64,000 nt of DNA from Sanderia malayensis. Taxonomy: Eukaryota > Cnidaria > Scyphozoa > Semaeostomeae > Pelagiidae. Made by a program: the position numbers and the translations under genes. The stretch lies in contig RQOL01000699.1 in assembly GCA_013076295.1 (NCBI GenBank), positions 1,178,001 through 1,242,000 of the forward strand. Direction: 5' to 3'. The notes beneath the pieces are model-generated. The model did not search any database and had not been told where the DNA came from. It worked only from the letters and a program-made list of their open reading frames with translations. Shown here piece by piece: positions 21,167-35,000 of this stretch. Every line of letters starts with the position of its first letter. Positions within the stretch are counted from its first letter, which is position 1.

Positions 21167-22034
21167 ATGGACGCTGAGCAAGCAAATCCAATACGAAAGT
21201 TTACCCATGCAATCTTTGACATGGATGGACTTCTTATAGGTAATTTTGCAAACTATTACCACTCTTCGTCAAGTATGTTTATTTTTTTTCCACAAATATG
21301 CCATTCCACCTTTTTTTGCAGACACAGAGAGGATATACTCTGAAGTGATGCAAAGGGTTGTAGGCAACTATGGAAAGTCATACACATGGGATTTGAAAGT
21401 AAAAATGATGGGTAGTCCAGGATTAATAGCAGCTCAAGTTGCCATTGATGAGTTGCAATTGCCAATTACAGCCCAGCAATACCTTGATGAAGGTGAAGTT
21501 CATAAGAATGAGCTTTTTCCCCACTGTAATCTCATGCCTGGTAAGTGTAGCTCATTTTCCTCTTCCGTGTGACAGATTTGTCCTTCTGTCAGCCATATAA
21601 TTGCAGATGCAATCTACTTCACAGGTGCTGAGAAACTGCTTCGCCATCTCCACAAGCATAACATTCCAATCGCATTGGCCTCTGGATCTGCCACGAAGGA
21701 TTTCAAAACAAAAACACAGAGGCACGGGGACGTTTTCTCTCTTTTCAAGATCTTTGTTTTAGGAGATAATCCAGAAATCAAGCATGGAAAGCCACATCCC
21801 GATGTATTTCTGTTCACTGCTAGCAAATTTGAGGACAATCCTGATCCTCGCAATGTATTAGTTTTTGAGGATTCTCCAAATGGCGTCAAGGCAGGCAAAA
21901 GTGCCAATATGGGTGTTGTTTTGGTTCCAGATGAAAGACTTGACTCTAGTCTTTATAGTAATGCAGATATAGTTTTGAAATCTTTAGAGGAATTCAAGCC
22001 AGAGGATTGGGGCTTTCCTCCATATGATAGCTAG
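21167..22034 (+). CDS. PUDP: Pseudouridine-5'-phosphatase (HAD family)
   Basis: HAD-superfamily phosphatase that removes phosphate from pseudouridine 5'-monophosphate in RNA breakdown; cytosolic. Exons 21167-21239, 21322-21540 and 21625-22034 sum to 702 nt, 233 residues (human 228). HAD motifs in order: I, FDMDGLLIDTE with the nucleophile Asp at residue 18, split by the first intron; II, ALASGS; III, the Lys in HGKPHPDVF; IV, VFEDSPNGVKA. The cap region between I and II (SEVMQRVVGNYGKSYTWDLK) matches PUDP-type enzymes. The third exon is preceded by ACTTCACAG. Close relatives include other HDHD proteins, but cap and length favour PUDP. Confidence 0.9.
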
Positions 22035-22336
22035 GAAATATAAATTTTTTAGAATTAATTATGTTTAGCAATTAGTAATGTTAAAGTAATATGATAGTTT
22101 TAATTTTGTATTGAAAATAGTATTGCATGAAAAGAAGATTTTTGACTTTATATGACATGTGTGTATAAGTAAGCCATGATCTATGCTTTACCATTCTTGT
22201 TGCTGTTGTTGTCGGTCACATGAATGCACATGTTGCATGTTGCGGGCACCACTGCACTGCTTCAATGACATTTGATATTTTTTTTGCATTTCGATAGAAC
22301 TCAGTGGCATATATAATTTCTTTATGCTGTATTAAA
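22035..22336. other. Spacer: PUDP 3' flank and next promoter
   Basis: AT-rich. GTTGCTGTTGTTG is a short trinucleotide-like run. Nothing else seen. Confidence 0.4.
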
Positions 22337-25300
22337 ATGGTGGCCACTGCGATATTAAATTCTCTATTTCTCGGTAAGTTGATGCGATTTTCTTATGTTG
22401 GCGGATTTTTTGTTATTCTTTTGCAAAATCTTGTAATTAGTTGGGTGGCCTATCAATATCAACCCACTACCACGAGATTTGTATAAATTAGGGTTGTATA
22501 CTAACCATACCATAGTAATAAATTATATGAAAATAGAATATGCTTTCTTTTACGAATAGGTGTACTTGTAGCAGAAATTGTTTCTGCCCAGTTTTGTGGA
22601 AAGCTTGGTTCATATAATGCTTTGTGCGTTAAAAATGATGCTGTATTTATTGTAACTGCATCACCTTGCCACACGAAACGGGACTCGAAGCAAATAGCAC
22701 TCACTATTATCAACACCAAGGGGAAATTTCAAGAATACGACATGGGTTCATCAAAAGATATTAAAAAACCAGTGTCATTTGGTAAGTTCATGATGTATCA
22801 CGTAAACAAAGCAATGAACAAAACAAAACTTGAGATTTCAAGTTTTACATGACCCGACCCAGTCAATGATATCAACGAAAAAGTAATATGAATTCTGAAT
22901 TTTTTTACATTTCCAAAATTAAATCAGTTTCCAAGTTTTTTGTCTAGAGTGCTGCAGTTTCTTAACCTATTCTGATTTTTGAGCAGTGGTGCTTTCAGAA
23001 CAGAAAAGTAGATGCAGTCAATGTATTTTGAGTTTTCAGCATGGGAACCCTGATGTGGCACACTCCAAGAGTCCCCTCAAAATGCTTCATTATCTAAGGA
23101 ACTTATTAAACTGATAATAATTTTCATTACATGAAATACTGCAATTTATCTTGTTAAATATAGGACTTCATTACCTCTATTCCCTCTGCTGAAGTTCCCT
23201 GCACTAGCAGAAACTGCTTTTTCTTCTGATTTTAGGAAGGAAGGATGTTGGAGTAATGCTTGAAATGCATCGTCATGTAGCTGGAAAGCTGAAGGGAAAT
23301 ATCCATGTTACTGTAAGTAGCAGTATCATACACCCTACAGCAATTGAAATGCTTTCAGGATACTTGTTGTCAGTGAGACTGCTTATTTAATATAATAGAA
23401 TTTAACAATGGCTTCATGTCACATTTTTCCCAATTTTAATAATTGTCAGTTTTGTCTCAGGTTTCTTTGGGAAACTTTTCAGACAATGGTGTAAAGTCAA
23501 GAAAAAAGTTTCTTGAGGTAAACTTCTACATGGAAAAAGAAGGAGTTTGTCCTCATTCCTGTAAGTAAAATTTTATAAGTAAATTTCTAAGTAAATTTTA
23601 TTATTATTTTTATATTAGCTGACATTTTCTTTCTCTATTTTAATGTTCCTTTTTAAATGCAAAATGTTTGTTTCTTTTAGATTCTGGTGCAAGTCATTAT
23701 CCATCACCATCTTGTAGAGCATCAAGAAGAACTGGCAATTACTCATCATATTGCATTTCAAAGGACACAACAAGTTTTGATAAGAAATCAGAAGGCATTT
23801 TCATTGTGTCTATGGATCCATGCACCTTTCCATACACCTATTGGCTTGTTGCTTTATTTCCAACCAAGAATATTGAGGTGGTGAAAAGGTACACTGCTTC
23901 AAAGACAGATCAATTTGTTGCTGTTGGTAAGTAATTTTCTGCCAGTTTCCAGAGGTATTAGTCATTTTATATCTATTACACCAAAATAATTTCTATCTAG
24001 ATGTGACATTGTAACTTAAAAGCATACATGGACATGTATTTGCTCTTCGTATGAGCTTAGTGTGCTCAATTAGTACCTGTAGAGCTAATGAGTTTGGTAT
24101 TTCATATTCTAGAGAGTGCTACTTGTGGCATGAAAGCGAAAGTTTCATCAGATCACAATTTATTTCCTGTGGTGGTGAGTTGAAATTTTGTTTCTTACTT
24201 CCCCTAGCTGCTCTTGTTGTCATCAGTCATTATTGCTAATGTGTTGTGTTGTTAATGCATCACAGCACAGTTATTTAAATCTACTTTTTACTTCCTTTGA
24301 TTTTGACTTTCTATATGTACAGTTGACATCTCTTAACTTTTTACTTCAACTCCCCAAGGAAAATTGTTTGAGATAACAAATGTTTGAAGTAATGGATGTC
24401 CAATTATGTGTATTGTGCCAAAACAAAGGGAAAATGAAAAATTGCTCAAGAAACTGAGTATTCGAGATAGTGGGCAATCAAAATAATGGATGTCAGCTAT
24501 TTCTAAGCTTATTCTAAGTGTGTTATGTTTGACCCTTGATAACTCAAACTCTTTTTAATTCGAACAAATGTTTCATTGTCTTTGGTACTTGACTATTCAT
24601 CATTACTGTATTGCTTGACAGTTTCAGTTGTTGCTCTTATTATTTGTTGTTGCTGTTGCTATTGTTATTGCTGTTGTTGCTGTTGTTGTTATTTATTCTA
24701 TACTCTTCTATACCCAGCTCCTGTATGGATGCAATGATGCAACTGCTGTACAGTTGATCAATGACATGTACTTTCCCGCACACGGAGAGCTTTGTCCACG
24801 TGGTGAGTATACCAGTCAATTAAATGCCCATTGAGTCTCAATGCGTCGAGCAGCCAGGGGAAAATAGAGTTTCCCAGAAATTCTCTGAAATTTTCCTTTG
24901 TCAAGGATGATACTTGAAGCATGCGTTGTTAAATGAAATGGAAAATTAAATCTAAGGGAAAGAACAAGTTAAAATGTGACATTTATTTTTGTTATCATTG
25001 TTAATGCACTTCTGTCTGCTTTTAAACAGCTTACTGCACTTCACCATCAACTCTACAGCGAAAATGCAACGTGAACATGATCACCGGTGAATCGACATCG
25101 GCTTCCGTTTCTACGAATTTTAAGTTATCAGGTTGCGGAAAGGCCATGACAGCAAACCTTTCCATTGCCATGCAAGGCCAGGCTAAACCACTGAATCTGC
25201 TTCTCTTCCCCAAAAGAGAAAACGAAGATTATGCTGATTTCTCGTTCGTCGGCAAACAGACGAAATCCGAACATAGAATGCCGGAAATTACGACGGGGTT

Positions 25301-26381
25301 TTTGCCCAGCACTGGTGGACATCTATCATTGATAATTGAATCGTATGACGATGATATCGAAGAGCACGAACATGTTCATTCGTCAAGGAAAGAACCTGAA
25401 TTCACGTACGCTGTGGTAAGCTATCGTTTGCTGTTTATATATTTGTTAGAACTCTTCTTTTGCAATACGGTATTTCCTCGAACGCTTTCTATCCATTTCT
25501 TCATCCTCATTCAGTTCTATTTTCTGTTTCTTTTGTCATTCCCTCACACTCCACCATTCCTCATCTCTCTCCAACCCACCCCTTACCCCCTTTATTTTGC
25601 CTTTTTCTCCCCCCCCCCATTTACTCCATGCTTTTCCTACACTCTTCTTCATCTGTTCTACTCTTCATTTTGCTCGTTAATGTTCGCTATTGATCATTTT
25701 TTCTTTTCCAGGCTGAAAGGCATTACGGTGAAGGCAATGACACGGTTCATTTCGTATCTACAATGTTTATCACTAAGTTTGACACTTCAATTATTAGGCC
25801 AATACCATCATTATGTCTACCCAAAGGCAAGTACGAAAGCCATATCTGACCTGATAATTCGCGTAATTTCAATAGTGGCCAAAATTCGTGAATATTTTAA
25901 ATTTTTTTACATTTATGCTCACTTTTTATTCCCCTCCTCTCCCAAACAATGTTCTTTAGAATGGTGTATAGGGTGATGAGAAAATTTTATCTGCGCCGTG
26001 ACCACAAGGGTAAGGCGGACAGAGCAACATTGTTTGTTTTAGAGAAACATTGTTTTTAGGGAGAGGGTTGTGAAAAATCGAGAATGTCCCAATTTGCATG
26101 GGACGTTTTCGATTTTTTATATCTTTGCTTGATGTCAGTGTTAAAACATTGTTTATAATTTTATTACAGGTAAAGGGGTTCACTTGAAGTCAAGAGCGAG
26201 GCTGAGCGTTGCCGCCAAGGTATTAATCACCTTGTCCGTTATTGTCGTGATAATCGCGCTCATCGCTCTCGTTTACGTGCGATGGAGAGCGACGAGGAAT
26301 CGATTGGATGGTTTGCCTCATCACATTGAATTGAATTATGATGTTGATGAAGACAAGGATTTTTCTGTTGAGTCGCCGTAA
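22337..26381 (+). CDS. Unrecognised type I membrane protein, 513 residues
   Basis: I do not recognise this family. Ten exons: 22337-22373, 22560-22781, 23236-23312, 23461-23560, 23681-23926, 24113-24174, 24718-24802, 25030-25415, 25712-25826, 26170-26381; all phases agree. The product starts with a signal peptide (MVATAILNSLFLGVLVAEIV, cut near SAQ), continues with a 430-residue Cys-containing luminal part (CGKLG, ASPCH, CPHSY, SPSCR, SSYC, MDPCTFPY, TCGMK, YGCND, LCPR, AYCTS), then one membrane helix near residues 460-480 and a 30-residue acidic tail ending VESP. An E/H-rich stretch (DDDIEEHEHVH) sits before exon 9. Intron 9 uses a GC donor. Paired Cys and a single span suggest a cell-surface or secretory-pathway receptor or adaptor. 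Its last two exons recur at 237-902. Confidence 0.8.
24318..24600. mobile_element. Degenerate pogo/Tigger-like fragment in an intron
   Basis: ACAGTTGACATCTCTTAAC at 24320 and later CTTGATAACTCAAACTC near 24535 resemble ends of pogo-type elements with repeated 'gacatc.. aa..tcaa' words. No coding capacity. Weak evidence. Confidence 0.35.
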
Positions 26382-26493
26382 TCCTTGGTCGTATACAATC
26401 GCACTGATGTCTTGCTTGCACAAATTAATGTTGGTTTGCATAAACTGTTTATTCATTTGTATTTCTATATGGTAAATAAGTGAGGAACTGGGT

Positions 26494-26707
26494 TGCCAGT
26501 GGATTAATGGATTTTCTGATGGATTTGTGACGGATGGAAGGATGTGTGAATGGATCAATGGATCAATAAATGGATGGATCAATGGATAGATGGATTAATT
26601 AATCAATAGACGAAGGGATGGATGGATTAATCGACTGATAAATGGATTAATGGATTAATGGTTTAATGGATTATGGATGGATGGGTGGATGGATGGATGG
26701 ATGGATT
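26494..26707 (+). repeat. ATGG/GGAT-rich tetranucleotide repeat
   Basis: Degenerate TGGATGGAT/TGGATTAAT array, purest at about 26680-26707. Counterpart of 1014-1227. It lies in the spacer 26382-27431, which otherwise holds no gene I can support. Confidence 0.85.
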
Positions 26708-27431
26708 ATTCAGCGATCAGTATTGTTGCTTCTCCTAGTAGTTTTAACAAGATTCAAGATACAAGGATCTTGAATCTTGAATTGATCTGAATTTTGCGAT
26801 CATGGCTCATCCAAACTTGGTAATTGCTGGTTGTTTGTTGCATTTCTATTTATTGAGCATTATAGTTATTAAGTATTACAGTTATGTAATGTTTTATCAT
26901 TTTCTAACACAGTTGAATACCACCACTAGCAAAGTTTGTAGTATGCTCACTCAAAAGTATATTTAATTGTGAATTAAAATTGGTACTCTTTTCTCGTTTC
27001 TAAACTTTTGAATTTGAAATGAAGCACTTCTTTTTATATTATTATTTTCTATTCTTCTCTCGCAACAATATTATCACATGCAATTATGAAAGACTCATCA
27101 GAGTTGGAGAAAGTACATTATTCATGGGCTGGAGAGATTTGTCTTGTGTCTAGACTTGAGGAAAGTGGCCCGGGGCCCATGGTATGGGGACCCAAAGATA
27201 ACAAATTAATAAAACATAGTTGATAGCTAACCAAACTTTAGCCACAAGTGCAATTTTAGCAAGCATTGTTTTCAAAATTTCAAGGAGAGCATTCCACCGG
27301 TACCTTCTTATAATGGTCCTTGCTCTACACCTTTTTTGTCCCGACCCGATCCGTTGCCCAAATTTTTCTCCACGGCCCTGCAAGTACTGCACGTGTGTTG
27401 TGAATATTGCAGATGCTGTGCAGGTTTGAAG

Positions 27432-30400
27432 ATGGATGCAGCTAGGGGCATTGACGATAAAGCAAAAAGCTTGATTGCAGGATCAAGAAACAGCAAGGTT
27501 TGTAACTATATATTGCAAAGCTTGTTAGAAGTAGGCAAATTAGAAAATATTTGACTTGTCATTCATCTTTAACGACTTTGGCCCGACCTTGTGGCCTGGC
27601 CTCCTAGGCTAACTTTCTATCATGGACTGGACTGGGGTTGAGCTGCTTGGTGTCAATTTATGGCTTTTAATTTTAGTGTAGATAATTTCATGTGCTGTAA
27701 ATTATCGTTGAATAAATATATGGACTTAGACAACGATAAAGTTTAGGCACCTCAAAGGATTAATACGAGTGGGCGGGGCTAGAAAGGCACATGGGGCTCT
27801 AGGAAGGGCGTGGCTAGGTCCACGTGCGCAATTGCCCCGCTTAGATCATGTTCATTTTAGTTGTTTTTCCAATTTGATTCATTTTAATTTGATCTGCTTT
27901 TTTGACAGCTTGCAATGATTCAAACAGATTCTGTAGTTGAAGCACTCAAGCAATTGTGGCCTGATTTGAAATGTCCAATAGGTTTCTGTTTGTTTTGCAT
28001 ATTTCTCAACCTTTACTCTTTATCATCATCATTTTTTATTATTATCATAATTACCATCATTATTATTATTATCTCATTCTTTTTCTTCATCTTCTTCCAT
28101 TTCACTACATTTCCAATTGATGTATTTTTTCTTCACACAGACCTTTTGTCTTTCATTTATAGTTACCATGAGCACTCTTGGAGACAAAGTTTTGGACAAA
28201 GCTTTGCCAAAGGTATGCTTTTAAGCAAGATGGGTTTTACCAAATTTTTTCAACCCTTGCACTTGTATGGATTAAAATTAAAAAATGCTCAATTTCTTCA
28301 CAGATAGGGGAGAAAAGCTTATTCACTAAAGACCTGGAAATTGCTCTTGCAGAAAAAAGGTTTGTATTTGTCTTCGTATTTTTATGTTTGAAAATGCTCG
28401 TTCATTGAGGAAGAAATTCCCAATCAATGCTTAATTTATTGAAGTAAATAAATTATTTTGACAATGTAAAAGATGACTATAAAAAGATACATTTATTGAC
28501 TAATCTGGTATATAAGAGAAATAAATTGACCAATCCATGTATAATTTACGTTTTGCTAATCAACTGTAAGCACCATCAGAATCAAAGTAAGAGAAATGAA
28601 CATATACATATTTAAGACAAAGGCAAGTTGAAAAGCAAAAGCATACCAAAATACTGGATTGGCCAATAAATGGCAGTGTCTTTTTTTATTGTTGTCTTTA
28701 ACATGTTCAAAATTATTCAACATTTTTGCTTTCCTACCCATTTATCAGTTGTCAGTGAATTAACATTATGCTTTGTATTGCTTCAGAGTGGATTTCCTTG
28801 TGCATTCCCTGAAAGATTTGCCAACAACATTGCCAGAAGGTATGGCTATTGGAGCCATATGCAAGTAAGCTTGGTACAATCCATTCAAATTCAATCTACT
28901 TTGGCAGCATGTGACAATTGTTGAACATGCTGCTGATCTCTGTTGAAACTATGATGCATAAAATAAATCCTGTTTATCTTGCAAGGCGTGACAATCCATG
29001 TGATGCTGTCTTATTCCATCCAAAGCATGGGAAAATGACACTTGCTGATTTACCAAATGGAAGGTTATCTATTATTTATTGTTTCAAAAGTATTTTATTT
29101 CATAAGGATATCCAACTTTGAGTAAGCCTCATAACATTCTTAATTTTTCAGATTTTTATCCAAAAATTGTTTTCAAAGTGTTTTCAATGTTTAAAGATTC
29201 TTTGAATTACATTCACAAAGCTTTTTATTTTTCATTCACAAAACCTTGAATGTTTTTGCAAATTTTAAACTTTTTACTACTTGATGCCTCTTATTATGTG
29301 GTTTTTTATTACAAGAAAATTGTGTAGTCACATGTAGAAGGATGCAATTTTTGTTATCAATATTGTATTGCAACTATAAACTTTTCTATGTTTCATGTTT
29401 TTTGTTTTTTGGATTTCAGTGTTGTGGGAACAAGTTCACTGAGAAGGATTGCTCAGCTGAAACGCAAATACGCACATCTCAATTTTGAGAATGTTGTATC
29501 CTTTTTAAAAATCCCCTTGAACTATCACTGAATTATATTAAGCATTTTAAACGACCAAATGATTAGTCAGCTGAACATCTATTAAACAATAACGTTGGCA
29601 GTCGATTTGTTGAAGTTTTGGAATTGAAACCCCCACATTTTCTTAACGACATTTCAGCGTGGTAACCTGAACACAAGGTTGAAGAAACTTGAAGACGACA
29701 ACAAGTATGATGCGTTGATACTTGCGGCAGCCGGAGTTCGCCGAATGAACTGGAGTGACAAAATTGGACAGGTGAAATCAAATTTGTTTTTTAATTTGTC
29801 TCATGTAACACGCACAATTGGATTCCAATGTACATAACAAGTCTTTGCAGCAAAACAAAACGTCATTCTACCAGGAGCTTGATAAATGGAGGGCGAATTT
29901 TACGGTGAAGCAAGTTAATGGACAACAGCAAGGAACTCAGTTCGTTACATCAAGATTTTACTGTAATACTGTTGCTAGTGCTTTTACATTCAATGCAGAG
30001 GCCTTTGTCAAACGATGCCCTCTTTTTACCAGGTTTTACTGAAAGAAGATTGTCTTTATGCTGTTGGCCAGGTACTAGTTGCAAAATCGTTGATTTATAA
30101 TGCAGGTCAGACGATCACTTAAGCGCTGCCGGCTTTTATGTAGAACCCGTTTAGACGCCTGCGCATTTTTGTGTGGAAGCAATAGGGTTTTATATTATTG
30201 TGGCTATATATTGTTGTATGTTATTGGAAGTTCGTGTTTTCAAGGGCGCTCTCGCAGTTGAAGTCAAAACAGATGATGTTGATAGTTTTCCTGTTTACGC
30301 TTCACTTAATGACGAAGAAACGTTTTTGTGCTGTGTGGCCGAAAGATCATTTCTCAAGGTTTTGGTAAGTGTTGCAATTTCTTGCTATACATGTGATGTT

Positions 30401-31112
30401 TGTTTTAACTTGCCATCTCTTGTGATATAGTTTATTTCCTTCTCCGCTGTCTGTATCAAAGTTTATGAAGAGTCTTGAATGATTTCTGTTTGAACAGGGC
30501 GGTGGATGCAGTACTCCTGTTGGTGTTTGGTCAAATTATAACAAGGAGAACTCAGAGGTAGGAGCTCTATTTCCCCCCACAGTAATAATTTTCTGAAGTA
30601 GGTGATTTTGTCCCTTTATGCGGCATCAAAGAGAGCAATGTTGCGTGGAGACAGAGTTTCAACCAAATCAAACTCAATTTGTCTTTTTGTGCGCCATTTA
30701 ACGAATCCATCGCAATACAATGCGACTCTCAGCAGGGTGGACTATGCATTTCTCAGCTCGGTGGACTATGGTATTTTTCAATTAACTTTGTCACGTTCTT
30801 TACATTGCATTGCAGCTTGAACTAACCGGTGCTGTGCTAAGCCTCGATGGAAGCACTTGCATCAAGCATACCATATCTGGAAGCGTGAAGGCAGTCACCG
30901 GAGAACACAATGATCGGTACGTTGTAACAAAATCTCAAGTCATCGTCAACGAAGCATTTGAGTCATCAGTACACGATGCGGAGGATATTGGGCGCAAGCT
31001 GGCCGATGCTTTGAAGGAGCAAGGTGCCAATGACGTTTTGACGAGTGCTCAAAAACAGATCGCGAAGACTCAGAATGACTTACGGACGCCCAGTCAAGCA
31101 AGTAACGCGTGA
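27432..31112 (+). CDS. HMBS: Hydroxymethylbilane synthase (porphobilinogen deaminase)
   Basis: Third enzyme of heme synthesis: joins four porphobilinogens into hydroxymethylbilane in the cytosol. Twelve exons: 27432-27497, 27909-27981, 28163-28212, 28304-28359, 28787-28864, 28986-29063, 29420-29495, 29658-29771, 30033-30071, 30245-30364, 30498-30557, 30816-31112; sum 1,107 nt, 368 residues (human 361). Seen: [86 protein letters not shown], and GGCSTPV, whose Cys binds the dipyrromethane cofactor. A 39-nt exon encodes [13 protein letters not shown]. The start at MDAARG lacks the longer vertebrate N-terminus, so this is a housekeeping-type form; a further upstream exon cannot be excluded. Confidence 0.95.
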
Positions 31113-32044
31113 TGTTTTGCACACGAAAGAGAAAGCTAGGTAATATCTTTTCTGATTTGCTCGCCGCGGAAAAGTGGACTTGGATCAGTGATTTTGAAAA
31201 TTGTAAAATTTTCAAAATCTGTATTTGTTTACATCGTTCATTGGCTATAAAATTAGCCCCGATACTCGTAAAACATGTTCATGGTTTATTCAAAGATGGT
31301 TGGCTGAAGAGATATTTACCGAAGAACGTTATGGCCCACCTCTGCCAAGTCATTGCAACTTTTTATTGTCTTTTCAGAGGCCCCATCTTGCTCTCCCTCC
31401 CTCCTCTACCCCTCATTCTCCCATATTTTTTCAAGAATCGCAGTAACTTATAAAATCTAGTAAAGTAACTCATGTTTATTACCATTCTTTAGGTTTGTCT
31501 TGCTTTCAAAGTGACGGACTTTGAAAGCGAGGCTTTACCAATTTTATCGCGTGCTTTCAGCCTCGTTTTTATTATGTTGTTTTTTTCGTTATTAATATTA
31601 GCCAACCATTCGTCAATGAATTAATCTTCCTTGTGGACACTAAATAAGTTCAGTGATCTCTGCTGGTTCCTCATTGATAAACGGATGTCATTGTTTTATT
31701 TTGCAATGCTGATGCTGATATTTTGCATTTACAAGTCCATTCAATAAATCAGCTGGTACCAACACGTTTTTATTACCTCGCGAAAGTTTTTACGTAGGCT
31801 CTGTGGGTTTCTCCCGTTGCTCTTGCGTTTCGCTATATTTCGCGACAACGTGATTCACTTTGCATTGCTTTACAGTGCGCGATCAGCAGACTAGCTGGGT
31901 TTTTAATGCATGACGTTTATCTGAGTGGGAGGCATTGCCTTTAGCAGGTTGCGAATCATACCATTCTTCGTTAGAGAACGTTTAGTATTGTGTTGTCTAC
32001 ACATTTCTCAAAGTAGTCCAAAAACGCAGGCATAGAGCAACGAA
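31113..32044. other. Spacer: HMBS 3' flank and VWA-gene promoter
   Basis: Contains AATAAA at 31743-31748, which may end HMBS transcripts, and roughly 300 bp of upstream sequence for the VWA gene. Small open frames near 31109-31453 follow no conserved pattern. Confidence 0.5.
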
Positions 32045-35000
32045 ATGCCTTTGAACGTTCGTCGCATCTCATTCCATCTTTTACTCGTGGCATTCTTGTT
32101 GAGCTGTGCTTTCTGCTACAACAAAGGTATCTATTATTTTCGTTTGAAATATCAACTCTTCAACTTTGTTTATGATTGGATGTGATGAGTCATTGCTCAA
32201 TGTTCAATGTCCTTCTAATTATTCATCACAATACATCTTCTAGATGGAAAGTGCTACAAATCGCTGAACATTGTAATAGTTATTGATGCTTCTGGTAGCA
32301 TTGAGGTACCCAACTGGAATGTTGAAATTGAATTTGCAAAACAAATCGTTGAAGCCAACAATGTGTCGGGTAGCTCCAACAAATTCGCCATCGTAGATTT
32401 CAGCACAGAAGCAAAGGTATGTTTTATTGCCCTCTTGTTACATCTTCTCACATTTTCACTTCTTTTTAACCTTTTCTCATTCCATTATACGCTCTCCTAG
32501 CCTCTTCTCACTCTGTTTTATTGCCCCTTCGAACTCTTTTCTTATCTCTCTTTGCCCCAACTCGTTTCTTTATACTTTTTTCTAACAGCTTTTACCCTTT
32601 TCTTGCCTTTTCTGGTCTTTTCTTTTCTAATCATTCCTGGCCCTTGTAATCCTTTTGTAAACCTTTCATATATTTTTATAAACATTCTTTCTCACCATTT
32701 TTATCCGCCCCACCCCCTATCTCACTTTGGCATCTCACACCACTTCTTTATATCCCTTCGGGCTGCGCCTCTTCTTGCCCCCACCCCTAGACCCCTTGTA
32801 ATCCCCTAGTCCTAAATAACAACATGCCTCTCTTAATTTAGGAACGTTCGCCGTTCGATGCAGACGTCAACAAGGCTCTGCAAGCATTGAATAAATTAAA
32901 AGACAACCACGAACAAGGTCATACATCAATTGATCATGGCTTGAATGCTGCTTTACGTCTGTTTGAGGCGAATTCACAAAGCAAAGAATCGATGAACGTT
33001 CTTGTTCTTATCTCAGATGGGTAAATAGCTATTGTTTCATCCAATTCCCTTTCATTAAAGTTTTTTATGTCCTTTGTTTCTTTACATGTTAAAGCGTTAC
33101 TTAGAATAATAATAATAAAAATAATAACACAAACATTTACACATTTAAAATTTTTTACCTATCAGCATAGACAATGCTGTTATCTTAAGGGTCCTGTCTG
33201 GACCCTTACTTTCTTGCTTTAATCTTGCATCAAGTTTATAGTTTGTTTATTTTTATACTGGTGTTGCATGTAGTGTAGCACCTTTACTTACTGTCTTCAA
33301 TCTTGCATCAAGTCTACGCAGCCTCTGCTTTTAACTACGATTGTTATTTCTTATGCTTTTACCAAGGCATGCTTGTGCATCCAATTTTCTTTGCTGTGTC
33401 GGAATTTTTCACCCTATGTATTTTGTGACATTTCTGCAGCTACATGACATTCCGACAAGGCAAGAAAAATGAGGATTTCCTTCAAGCACCGAAGGAAAAG
33501 TTAGCAGCAAATAACGTGACCACGTTTTCAGTTGGCGTTGGTGAATACAAAGAATCAGTCTTGCAGTACATCGCTTCTCAGCCGTCAGCCACTCATGTAG
33601 TCAAAATCACGGAGCCACAAAGACTGTTAGCTGAAATGCAGAAGTCTGCAGAAACTACTTGTACGTATAAGTCAATGATCTTCTGTGTTGTGTACGAGCC
33701 GCAAATCAGATACGGGGCTTTTGAATACTTTTTGCTACTCAATATATAGCAAGAACTCAATATACAGTTACAGGTTTAGATATTTGTAGACAGATGTGGA
33801 AAGTTGTGTGTAGATGTAATAGGTGTATGTAATTATGTTTATCTGTGATGCTTTTTTGTAATCTCTTCTAGGTGAGTCGACTGTGGAAAGAATAAGTAAG
33901 TATTGAATTATGTTGAATCTGCGTTGTTTCTCGCCTTTTAAAGTCCGTTCCTGAGCTCTTCATGTCCGTTCCTGAGCCCTTCAAGTCTGTTGTTGAGCTC
34001 TTCAAGTCTGTTGCTGAGCTCTTTAAGTCTGTTTCTGAGCTCTTTAAGTCCGTTGTTGAGCTCTTCAAGTCTGTTGCTGAGCTCTTTAAGTCTGTTGCTG
34101 AGCTCTCTGAGTTCTGCCCAAGTTATTCAAGTTTATATCTGAGCTTTCTGGGCTTAATACTGCACTATTTTTGTCTATTGCTTTTGCTCATGGAGTTTAT
34201 AACTTCTCGAATGCTTAAAGCTTGCATCAAAGGCTATGATTTTAACATTGCAAGTTTCCTTCCCAGAATGCAAAACTGTGTACATCAAGAAAGCTGGTGT
34301 GGGATGTTACAAGGACAACAATAACCCTCGTCCCCTTCCCGAACTTTTACTAACGGATAGGGATGGTACAAGCCCGGCGTTTAGTGGACAGCATACAAAC
34401 TGGAATACATGGGACACGTACATGCCCGATTTCATCTGCAGATGTGCCGAAAAGGCTGCCACAAGGAAGCGGGTTGTAATCGGAATACAGAACTATGGTA
34501 GGAAATATTATTCACATCTTTTGATGTCTAATAAGCAGAAATTTGTTACTCTGAGGTGAATATACTGCTTTGCAATGCAATTCACCCATGACTATTTTTT
34601 AACGGGCTCAAAGTCTATCCAAATATTAGTTGTTGCAAGCAAGATTCGTCCGCAAGATTCAGATTCAGCAACATTCAGATTCCACTTGCTATAACTTGTG
34701 TTACTGTAGAGTAAACTTTGCTAGGCTTTCAGACGTTTTGCCGTGCTATATCTCATAATTTAACTCTTGGTATAGTGAAGGGTTTCAAAGTTAGCATCGT
34801 AAAGTAGTTCCTGATCTCAAGGCCACACACCCGTCTTTTTGCACGAGCCACATTAACTGTTACTTGTATTTGGTAACGTTCGGGGGGATAGAGTGTTTAT
34901 ATTGTTTTATCCTTTTTTATCTTTCAGGCGAGTGCTGGTCGAATGAAAATAAGGATGTGTATAGCAGAGATGGACCTGCAGATGAGGCGAGTTGCAAGAC

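Noticed and set aside
25071..25976. 301-residue ORF extending exon 8 of the membrane protein
   Set aside because: Beyond 25415 it reads through a GTAAGC donor and a pyrimidine-rich intron; the duplicate and phases support splicing.
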